Below, one piece after another: positions 35,701 through 45,000 of a stretch of DNA of 64,000 nt. The notes beneath the pieces are model-generated. The model was not told the DNA's origin. It saw only the letters and a program-made list of their open reading frames with translations, and searched no databases. Each line of letters opens with the position of its first letter. Within the stretch, counting starts at the first letter, position 1. This stretch comes from Sceloporus undulatus. Lineage: Eukaryota > Chordata > Lepidosauria > Squamata > Phrynosomatidae. The translations under genes were made by a program, and so were the position numbers. The stretch spans positions 125,901,306 to 125,965,305 of the forward strand of contig NC_056523.1 of the NCBI RefSeq assembly GCF_019175285.1, written 5' to 3'.

Positions 35701-35744
35701 CTCCCTGAGACACAGACCCGAAACACCTCCAGCTTCACTCCCAT
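26715..35744 (-). CDS. PET100: PET100, cytochrome c oxidase assembly factor (4 coding exons)
   Basis: Join of 35718-35744, 34129-34215, 26878-26910 and 26715-26792 on the minus strand gives 74 residues plus stop; human PET100 has 73. It is a small inner-mitochondrial-membrane protein needed to build complex IV. The N-terminus MGVKLEVFR is followed by a hydrophobic segment MMLYLSFPVAMFWI (residues about 10-24), the membrane anchor and targeting region. Then come SNQAEYFEEYVIKRK, REIYPPEDDYQ, and a very basic tail KERMRKKREERLL that faces the matrix or intermembrane side according to model. All introns are phase 0 with GT-AG ends. The gene is divergent from XAB2 and shares its promoter. Intron 2 (26911-34128) is inflated by a DIRS fossil, so a 222-base CDS spans 9 kb. 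Confidence 0.93.
26878..26910 (-). CDS. PET100: PET100 coding exon 3
   Basis: 11 codons, REIYPPEDDYQ, with acceptor cccacag and donor gtaaat. It corresponds to RELWPPEKLQE of human PET100. Confidence 0.9.
28184..28193. other. Assembly gap of 10 N
   Basis: Ten undetermined bases lie within the tyrosine-recombinase part of DIRS copy 2. The true length of missing sequence is unknown. Confidence 0.98.
30708..31403. mobile_element. Non-autonomous hAT element, 696 bp, with GC-rich tandem cargo
   Basis: The ends are cagtggttcccaacctttgt and, from the right, caggggttcccaacctgggg. An 8 bp duplication, gtgtaaac/gtgtaaat, flanks it (30700-30707 and 31404-31411). It sits in the DIRS fossil. The interior has about five or six diverged units around ggtggctgcacccgcgggaa followed by ggaaggaggaggc and cccgtcccttcctcccc. 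Its left core, aatccccagcgggctttgcg onward, is shared with the 10245-10879 element. Confidence 0.85.
33486..34128. other. PET100 intron 2, remainder
   Basis: Unassigned sequence between the DIRS fossil and exon 2. A 162-codon open frame on the plus strand (33441-33929) has no recognisable domain or splice context and is probably chance. Confidence 0.4.
34129..34215 (-). CDS. PET100: PET100 coding exon 2 (membrane segment)
   Basis: 29 codons, from MMLYLSFPVAMFWISNQAEY to EEYVIKRK. The acceptor is ctttag and the donor gttagt. It holds the single transmembrane helix. Confidence 0.93.
34216..35717. other. PET100 intron 1
   Basis: About 1.5 kb. It holds a MITE-like block at 35083-35170 (ctacactggagaagtaatgc, cctgggatttgtagtttc) and a SINE split by a LINE tail (35175-35447). 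The rest is unassigned. Confidence 0.5.
35175..35447 (+). mobile_element. Squamate SINE interrupted by a short LINE tail
   Basis: The SINE head (cacagtggcttgagcgttgg, gagaccagggttt) breaks at about 35236 and resumes near 35346 (attcccagcgcagccatg, then ctggggtgaccttgggcaag). The insert of about 110 bp ends in taataacaacaacaacaac, a retroposon 3' tail with gaaaagagcggggt before it. Confidence 0.65.
35718..35744 (-). CDS. PET100: PET100 coding exon 1
   Basis: Encodes MGVKLEVFR (human MGVKLEIFR) and ends in a GTCTGT donor. The ATG at 35742-35744 was chosen because it starts the conserved peptide. Confidence 0.92.
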
Positions 35745-35893
35745 GGCGGCGCCTGAGGCCTGTTTGCCAGACGAGAGACGACTCCCAGCCGGCCTCCGCC
35801 ATTAGCTCCTCCCTCCGCCCCAAAGCCTCCCCAAGATGGCGCCCGGAGGCGGGGGAACGCCTCTCGCTCTCGGGCGGCCAATAGGATCGAGGG

Positions 35894-35906
35894 TGACGTC
35901 ACGTGA
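35894..35906. promoter_or_regulatory. Overlapping CRE and CACGTG palindrome
   Basis: TGACGTCACGTGA contains a full CRE (TGACGTCA) and the TCACGTGA site of bHLH-Zip factors such as USF or TFE3, sharing three bases, so binding would be mutually exclusive. Confidence 0.7.
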
Positions 35907-35955
35907 CGCGCCCGAGTGGCCCCGCCAGAGAGGAGGGGGAGGGGAACTCCGACGC

Positions 35956-35963
35956 TGACGTCA
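35956..35963. promoter_or_regulatory. Second CRE (TGACGTCA)
   Basis: A perfect palindromic CREB/ATF site, 43 bp before the XAB2 ATG and 55 bp from the first CRE. Confidence 0.7.
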
Positions 35964-36005
35964 TTTTCGTGCGCCCCTGTTTGGCTCAGTCAGGAAGAGG
36001 CCGCC

Positions 36006-36050
36006 ATGCCGGAGCTGGAAACGGTGCTGGGGAAGCGGGAGCTCCTCTTC
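36006..36050 (+). CDS. XAB2: XAB2 coding exon 1
   Basis: 15 codons, [15 protein letters not shown], ending at donor gtgagtag. The ATG sits in gccgccatgc, a good initiation context, and no upstream in-frame ATG was seen. Confidence 0.85.
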
Positions 36051-39000
36051 GTGAGTAGGGCGGCGAGGGGGCCCCCTGGGAGGGACAGGCTCCGTTTCCT
36101 CGGAGAATACAACTCAGGTCCAGAACACACTGCAGGAATAATCCACTTTGAGGCCGCTTTAACTGCCCTGGCTCAGTGCTAGGGAATCATGGGAGTTGTA
36201 GTTTGTTGTGGCAATAGAGCTCTCTCTGACAGAGAAGGCTCAATGTCTCACAGAACTACAGTTCCCAGGATTCCCTTGCTAAGACAGTTAAGGCGTTCTC
36301 AAACCGGATTATTTCTGCCGTGTGTTCTGGACCTCAGAAGTGGGCGTCCTCCATTTTCAGTCTTCTTCTGTCCAGAAGGAATTCCAAAATGTCCTCCATT
36401 TTGAGTCTGAATGGATTTAGATGCCAGCCACGTATGAAGGTGAAACGTCAGGAATAAATCCTTCCAGACCGTGGCCCCAAAAAACCCTATTTCTAGGAGT
36501 GTTTGGGGTTTTCTTTTAAATGTAGTAATGTAGAAAAGCAGTCGCCCTGCTTTTCCCGCACCTAAGTATCTGTCAGGTCAGGGCTCCTTTGAGCATGGGC
36601 AGAGTGCTGCCCTTTGGACCATTCGAAGGGAAAGCGGTGTTGCTTTGGTGGGTCGGATGTGGGTAGTGTGGCAATGGCCCCTTCAAGATCCTTTGCTTGG
36701 GTGAAAGCAGGGCCCCCCTTTGGGCAGCATGACTAGAGGTCCTCAGTGCCAAGGAGGACAAGGCACCACAAAATGGGGGGCATTCAAGGCAAATGGAGGA
36801 CAGGACCAAAGAAAAAGCTAAAAGCACTATTACAAATGTATATTCTTGCTTCTTAGTCGTGCTCAAAATGAAGGACATTTTGGAATTCCTCCTGGACAGA
36901 AATGTAGGACATGTCCTGGAAAAGAAGGATCTGTCTGGTCACCCTGCGCTGGGGGTCCTGCACTTAAGGACAGGCTGTGCTTGGTCCTAAAGGAGACATT
37001 GGTTGATAAGTGAACAGGAGGCAGTTGTGATGTGAGTTCTGAAGTCTCTTGGGAAACCACACCTTGGATGCACAGGAAAGTATCTTGGTGATTGTCTTCA
37101 AGGGCCAGCATGGATTGAGTGTTGGACTAGGACACTGGGACACACAGGGCCCAAATCCCAGTTCAGCCATAGGAACCCACTGGGTGACCTTGGGCAAATC
37201 ACACTCTCTCAGCCTCAGAGGATGGCAATTGCAAACCTCCTCTGAACAAATCTTTCCAAGAAAACCCCATGATAGGTTTGCCTTATGCTTGCCTTAACTC
37301 AGAAATTACTTGAAGGCACATAACATCTTCCTGCTAAGTGGCAAGGGGCTGGGTGGTGGAACCACAAAGAGATTGCTACTTATCACTGTCTGTACACTGT
37401 GCATAAAATTGATCACCTAACCATTTCATAGATGAGAGTACTTCATGTATGTTACCTTATGGCCAGGCCATTGAAGGAGATGGAACTACTGATTCTCTGT
37501 AGGCTTGTCAGCTTATCAAAGACCTCTTGCCCCTGCCAGCCAGGGACTTGAAGGAGTGGGATGCTGTCACTGTGTCATTGCCCAATTATTTGACAGCAGT
37601 TTCAGGCCTCTTTTAAGAATTTTATTTGATGTTCAGTAATGCTAACAATCTTCTGAACTGAACTGATAACTTTATACCATATTGCAAAGGGATCTTGTAG
37701 CACCTTTGAGATGCACCTGAGGAAGTAGGCTCAAGACTGCAAAAGCTCATGCTACTAACTTCTTTCTTTCAGTGAGTCTCAAAGGTGCTACAAGATCCCT
37801 TTGCATACTGATCCCTTCATATACTGATTTTCCAGACTAGCATGGCTAAGGGCCTGAACAGACAGGCCAAAATAAAGCTGTTTCAGGTCACTTTGAAGGT
37901 ATGCTGTTTTAATGATGCATGCGTCCTTAGAGGTTGGAAGCCACGCCAAAGCCACACTCGAGTCCTAAGGACTACAGCGTAGCTTTGGCATAGCTTCTGG
38001 CCTCTTAAGTTGCATGTATCATTTAAACAGCATACCTCCAGAGTGACCCGAATCAGCTTTATTTTGGCCTGTCTGTTTTGGCCCTTTGTCTCTAAATGAA
38101 TTCCATATTGTAGTTACAGTTGGCATTGTAGAGGGTGAGCCAGAAATGATTGCTAAAGTCTACCTAGTGAATTTGTAGATGGATTAAGATTTGCACTGGT
38201 TACCTTCCAATGTGGACTTGACATTCTTAGCTACTTCCATATTAAGTTATGAATTCTTCCTTTTCACATGCCTGAATATATTGCAGTCAGTGTGCCAAAA
38301 GCTGTGGTCCTTCAGATCTAATGGTGTCTCTTCTTTCTGTTCCCTCACTGCACACATGCAGGAGGAGGAAGATTTACAATATGAGGAGGAGATCTTGCGC
38401 AATCCTTTCTCTGTCAAATGCTGGATCCGCTATGTTGAATTCAAGCAGAATGCTCCCAAACATATACTTAATCTAATCTATGAGAGAGCTCTTAAGGAAT
38501 TGCCAGGGAGGTAAGTAGTAGCTTCTTTAATTTAGGATGAGATGTTCATAGAATATAGGAATATGGAAAACTTCTACCCTTATCTGGATGCAGCCTTGGG
38601 GTTTCCACTTATCATGGTCAAAGCATACAGGGGAGGATGGGCCCATCCAACAGTGAGAATTTAACTTTTAAATGCCCTGCATGGGGACCAAGCATGCAAA
38701 CAAAAACAGCTATTCCCTGGAGTTTTCTTCTGAGTAAACACGGATATAACCATGCTGTGCTATCAATTTCAAAATTGGTCAGATCTGGTAATTTGCCCTC
38801 CTCATCCCCAGGACACAAGAAGGTTTGGCACCCCTGTGGCAGGACAATGTTTCCTGTTTACTTTTATTGTGAGAAGAAAAAAAGATAAAAGGAGAGATAA
38901 TGCTAACTCCTCCAGAGCTGTTTGGGGAGAATTAACCATGACCTAATTCAGTGATGTCCAAACTCTGGTCCTCCAGGTGTTTTGGACTTCAACTCCCAGA

Positions 39001-42000
39001 AGTCTCAGCCACCTTGGCCAATGGTCTGGCATGCTGGGAGCTGAAGTCCAAAACACCTGGAAGGCCAGAGTTTGGACATTGCTGCGGAGATGGTCAGCAA
39101 TTTCTTGGGTAGATACAGTCCCTTGCTGTCCCAGTCATTCTCTTCATAGGTTCTGTTTTTGCAGGAAAATAGCAGAAACATCCATGCATCAGTCCATGCA
39201 GCTTCTCTAGAAAGAACAGCTAGGAACAGCTTGTCAATGTCTTTAAGACAGATGCTAAGAGACTCATTCTTTCATTGTATTTTACAGCTACAAGCTATGG
39301 TATAATTATCTTAAGCAGCGGCGGAAGCAGGTGAAGAGTAGGTGTGTAACAGACCCCAGCTACGAAGAAGTGAACAACTGTCATGAGCGTGCTCTAGTCT
39401 TCATGCACAAGGTACAGTGGTGTGTGTTAAGCTTAGAGAGGTAGAACAGCTTTGGAAGACCAACAAAGTCATGATGTCCAGTGTTTGGCTTCTGGTTGTA
39501 TCTGTATAAAAACATTACATATAATTCTGTGTATAAAATTCTAGATCTTTCCCCCATGGAATTTAAGTAGATGCAGTTCTTCAGAAAAATAGAGATTGTG
39601 TGCATATTATAGAGATTATTCAAATGATATATGCACATTCATTCTGCTGTTGTCTGTTGTAATCTTCTTTTGTTGGATGTGAGTTTTGGAAAACCTCTTT
39701 GACCTGTGGTTTTGGGGAAAAGGATAGAAGCATAGAATCGTAGAGTTGGAAGAGACCACAAGGGCCATCCAGTCCAACCCCCTGCCATGCAGGAAATCTA
39801 AATCAAAGCATCACCGACAGATGACCATCCAGCCTTTGTTTGAAGACCTCCAAGGAAGGAGACTCCACTACACTCCGAGGGAGTTTGTTCCACTGTCGGA
39901 CAGCTCTTACTGTCAGGAAGTTCCTCCTAATGTTGAGATGGAATCTCTTTTCTGCAGTTTGCATCCATTGTTCCGTGTTCTAGTTTTTGGGGTAGCAGAA
40001 AACAAGCTTGCTCCCTCTTCAATATGACATCCCTTCAAATATTTAAACAGGGCTATCATATCACCTCTTAACCTTCTTTTCTCCAGGCTAAACATCCCCA
40101 GCTCCCTGAGTCATTCCTCATAGGGCATGGTTTCCAGAACTTTCACCATTTTAGTCACCCTCCTTTGGACACGCTCCAGTTTCTCAATGTCCTTTTTGAA
40201 TTGTGGTGCCCAGAACTGGACACAGTATTCCAGGTGGGGCCTGACCAAAGCAGAATAGAGTGGCATTATTTCTTCCCTTGATCTAGACACTGTACTTCTA
40301 TTGATGCAGCCTAAAATCGCATTGGCCTTGTTAGCTGCCGCATTCACTGTCGACTCATGTTCAACTTGTGGTCTACTTGGATTCCTAGATCCCTTTCATA
40401 TGTAGTCTCCTTAAGCCAGGTGTCCCCCTTCCTATATCTATGCATTTCATTTTTCTGCCCTAAGTGCAGTATCTTACATTTCTCCGTGTTGAATTTCATT
40501 TTGTTAGCTTTGGCCTGTTCAGGTCATTTTGATCCTGTCCTCTGGGGTATTAGTTACTCCTCCTAATTTGGTGTCATCTGCACATTTGATGAGTATGCCC
40601 CCAATTTTGTCCAAGCCACTGATAAAGATGTTGAATAGCACTGGGCCCAGGACAGAGCCCTGTGGGACCCCACTGGTCACTTCTTTCCAGGATGAAAAGG
40701 AGCCATTGTTGAGCACCCTTTGGGTTCGGCCAGCCAACCAATTACCAATCCATGTAACAGTTACTTTGTCTAGTCCATATTCTACAAGCTTGTTTGCAAG
40801 AATGTCATGGGGAACTTTGTCAAAGGCCTTACTGAAATCAAGATATACTATATCCACAGCATTCCCTTCATTAACAAGCTGGTAATTTTATCCAAAAAAA
40901 GAGATAAGATTTGTCTGGCATGACTTGTTTCTCTGAAATCCGTGTTGACTTTTTGTGATTATGGCATTGCTTTCTAGATGTTCACAGACTCTCTATTTAA
41001 TGATCTGCTCTAGAATCTTTCCTGTTATTGATGTCAGACTAACTGGATGATAATTGTTTGGATCCTCTTTTTTCCGCTTTTTGAAGATGGCGACAATGTT
41101 TGCCCTCCTTCAGTCTGCTGGCACATCTCCTGTTCTCCAGGAGTTCTCAAAAATTATTGCCAATGGTTGCGATGTTATATTTGCCAGCTCTTTTAATACA
41201 CTTGGATGTAATTCATCTGATCCTGGAGATTTATATTCATTTAGATTAACCAGATATTCCTGTATTATTTCTTTACTTATTCTGTGTTAAAATTTCCCTA
41301 TTATGTCCTTTGCTCCATTATCCTCAGGTTGAGCACCCTTTGCCTTTTCTGAAAAGACTGAAGCAAAAAAGGTGTTGAGTAATTCTGCCTTTTCTCTGTC
41401 TTCTGTTAGCATTTTGCCATCTTCTCCACGCAGTGGCCCTACCATTTCCTTCTTCTTCCTTTTGCTGCGGACATATCCAAAAAAAGCCCTGTTTGTTGTT
41501 CTTAACCTCTCTAGCAAGCCTGAGTTCATTCTGTGCTTTAGCTTTTCTGACTTTACCCCTACACATGCTCACTATTTGTTTGAATTCCTCTTTGGTGATT
41601 TCCCCATTTTTCCATTTCGTATACATGTTCTGTTTAAAATTTAGCTCAGTTGAAAGTTCCTTAGTCATCCATCCTGGTTTCTTGAGACATCTCCCATTTT
41701 TCTTCCTCATTGGAACTGTTTGAAATTGTGCCTTCAGTATCTTCCTTTTAAGAAACTCCCATCTGTCTTGAACTCCCTTCTCTTTTAGTATTGCTGACCA
41801 TGGGATCACCCCCAGTATTTTTTAAAGTTTACTAAAATCAGCTTGCCTAAAGTCTAGAATGCGTGTCTGTCTATGCCTGGCTTCTCCTTTCCACTGTATA
41901 ACAAACTCCATGAGTGCATGATCACTCCCACCTAAGGATCCCACCACTTGCACTCCATTAACTGGTCATCCCTGTTGGTTAGGATCAGATCCAAAATAGC

Positions 42001-45000
42001 TGATCCCCTTGTTGTCTCTTCCACCTTTTGGACAATGAAATTGTTTCCAAAGCAAGTGAGGATTTTTTAGACCTTGAGGAGCTCAGACCTTTAGCTGAGT
42101 TTGACTTCCAGCAGATATCAGGATAGTTGAAGTGACCCATCACTACTACATCTCTCCTTTCTGAGTGTGTGGTCATCTGTTCTAGAAAGACATCATCCAA
42201 TTCCTCCATCTGACTTGAGGGTCTGTAGTAGACTCCCACAATAACATCCTTGTTGTTTCCCTCCCCTTTAATTTTTATCCAGATTCTCTCCACCTGGCTT
42301 CCAGGATTGATGTCGTGGATCTCTTCACTGGTGTAAATGTCCCTGACATACAGTCGGCCCTCCTTATACGTGGATTTTCCATGCCCGGATTTGAGCATAT
42401 GCACATGGCAAAAGCGGAAGTTGTCCACAACTCTTTCTTTCCCTCCCTCCTTCCCTACTTACCTTTTCCTTGCCGGTGCCGCGGAACCTCCTCTTCGCTG
42501 CTGCCGCCGCCGCCACCGCCTAGGCCTTCTTGCTGCCACGGTTGGGGGGAAAGCTGGGTGGGGGTGGGGGGTGGGGTTGGAGGCCAAGAAGCCTCCAGCC
42601 TGCCATGGCAGTGGTGGCGGCAAGGAGGCCGAGGACCAGTTTCAGAGGCCTCCTCAGCCTCCTCTCTGCCGCCAGCACCTCCTCACAGGTTCTGGATGAC
42701 TGGCTTGAGGCGAAGAGGCCTTCAACACCCCCACACAGCCCTTCCGCGGCGGCAGTGGCAGCGAGGAGGCCGAGGAGGCTTCTGGTGCTGCTGCTCCGCT
42801 GCCTCAGCCCCCTTGCCACCACGGCCAGGGGAAAGGCTGGGGGTTGCTCCTGGAGGCCAAGAGGCCTCCAGGAGCAGCACCAGCCTTTCCCCCGGCAGTG
42901 GCGGTGGCAGCAGAGAGGAGGCGAAGGACCAGCGCCAGAGGCCTCCTCAGCCTCCTCTCCTCCACCACCTCCACGGAAAGGCCAGGTGGCAGCCCGGAGG
43001 CCTCTTGGCAGCACTGTGTGGAGGTGCCGGCGGTGGAGAGGAGGCCAAGGAGGCCTCTGGCGCTGGTCCTCCGTCTCTTCTCCGCCACCTCCATGCAAGG
43101 GCCAAGTAGCGGGCTGGAGGCTTCTTGGGCTCCAATAGTCCCACCCGGCCCCTGCGCAGAGGCAACGGCGGCAGAGAGGAGGCTGCACTGCTCCTCTGCA
43201 TCCTCTACACCGCCACCACCTCCGCAAAAAGGCCGGGTGCTGCTCCTGGAGGCCCCCCGGCCTTTCCGCGGAGGTGGCGCCGGCAGAGAGGAGGCCAAGG
43301 CAGTGGAGGACCAACGCCAGAGGCCTCATCGCCGCCTCAGCCTGCACGCCTCCACCCCTGCTGCCGCGGAAGGGCCATGTGGGGTTATTGGAGGCCAAGA
43401 GGCCTCCGGGCCACCACCTGGCACTTCCACGGTGGCAGCAGCAGAGGCGTGCAGGTGGTGAGGAGGCCACTGGCACTGGTCCTCCGCCTCCTCTCTGCTG
43501 CCACCGCCACTGCCAGGCCTCTTAGCCTCCAGGAGCAGCACCCGGCCATTCCCCTGGCCGTGGTGGCAAGGAGGCTGAGGCAGTGGAGCAGCAGCACCCG
43601 AAACCTCCTTGGCCTCCTTGCCGCTGCTGCCACGGATGGACCGGGTGGGGGTGTTGGAGGCCTCTTGGCCTCCAGCCCGTCACCCAGCCCCTGTGCAGAG
43701 GTGCCGGCGGCAGAGGAGGCCAAGTACACCTCTGGCACTGGTCCTTGGCCTTCTCTCCACTGCCACCTCCGCGCAAGGACAGAGTGGAGGCTTCTTGGCG
43801 TCCAAAACCCCCACCCGGCCTTTCCCCCGGCTGTGGAGGGCAAGGAGGCCCAGGTGGCAGCAGCGGTTTTGCATTGGCGAGGAAAAGGTAAGGAGGGAGG
43901 GAAAGAAAGGGTTGGGGAGGAGGGGGAGTTTTGTCCCCAATAGCGGCGCGCTTGCACACTCGCTGTCATTGGGTACAATGGGACTTGAGCATACGCGGAT
44001 TTTGGTACAGTCCGTCCTCGCCTTACGCGGGGGATCCATTCCGGATCCCTCCGCGTAAGGCAAATTCCGCCTATTGGAAACAATGGGGCTCGTGCGCGGC
44101 AGCGCGGGCGCGTGCGGGGCACAACAGGCGCACGCACCCATTCAATTGAATGGGATGCGCCGCCCTGTGCGCGCCCCGCGTGCGCCCCGCGGCTTGACAG
44201 CATATGCTCAAGGCCGCGTATGGCGTGCCCGCGTATGGCGCAGGCGCACTGTATATGCGGGGGGGGCGAATCGCATCCCCTGCGTATACCAAGGGCCGGC
44301 TGTATAAGGCTATTCCTCCTCCTTTTCTGTTTGACCTGTTTCTCTTGAAAAGGTTATACCCCTCTATTTCTACATTCCAATTGTGAGACTCATCCCACCA
44401 GATTTCAGTGAGGCATATTATATCATGTTTTCTTTGTTGTGCTAGGAGTTCAAGTTCATTTTGCTCATTCCCCATGCTCTGTGCATTAGTGTAGAGACAT
44501 CTAAGACCATGTGTTCCCTTGACTTGCTGCCTGTGCAAGTTCTTTTGCTTCCCACTTTTGGGTCCTTGCACTGTTTGCCTTGTTCCCTCTGTGTCAGTTT
44601 GACTGTTTTCTCCAGCCCTTTTGCCTTCCAGAATACTGTCTCCCTCCCCCACATAACTCAGTTTAAAGCCCTCCTGATCAAATTTTTGAGACTATTGGCA
44701 AAAATGTTTTTGTCAACTGTCGTGAAGTGCAACCCATCCCTTGCCTGAAGTCCCTCCTCATGGAACCGCAGCCTATGGTCCAAGAATCCAAACCGTTCTT
44801 GGCAGCACCAACTACAGAGCTAGTTATTTACATCTGCTATTTTCTTCTCCCTTCCTGGACAATGCCCTTCATCTGGGAGAAGAGATAAGATGACAACATG
44901 TGCATCCATCTCTTTCAACTTCCTACCCAAAGCCTCTTAATCCCTTATGATTTTCTGAAGGCTGTGCCTTGCAGTATCATTGGTTCCCACGTGGTCCAAA

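Larger units (their letters stand above)
35745..36005. promoter_or_regulatory. Shared bidirectional PET100/XAB2 promoter
   Basis: The 261 bp between the two start codons is CpG-rich and has no TATA box at a sensible place. It contains two perfect CREB/ATF sites TGACGTCA (35894-35901 and 35956-35963). A TCACGTGA palindrome (35899-35906) overlaps the first. There is a CCAAT box (35878-35882), and YY1-like AAGATGGCG near 35833 with GCCGCCATG at the XAB2 start. XAB2 and PET100 are divergent neighbours in human too, so the arrangement is conserved. Transcription start sites are not visible from sequence. Confidence 0.75.
42351..44302. mobile_element. TA-flanked Tigger-like element with internal GC-rich minisatellite
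   Basis: The ends cagtcggccctccttatacg and, from the right, cagccggcccttggtatacg are inverted, with TA duplications at 42349-42350 and 44303-44304. Subterminal sequence is also mirrored: ctttccctccctccttccct with acttaccttttccttgcc, against the reverse of gcgaggaaaaggtaaggagg. The middle (about 42480-43860) is a degenerate GC-rich tandem array with no transposase. It interrupts CR1 copy 2 and is itself interrupted at 44008-44251. Confidence 0.85.

Noticed and set aside
42315-44203. Open frames of 100-318 codons on both strands, rich in Arg, Pro, Ala, Ser
   Set aside because: They occur in nearly every frame of a GC-rich tandem block inside a DNA transposon; no domain, no splice logic.
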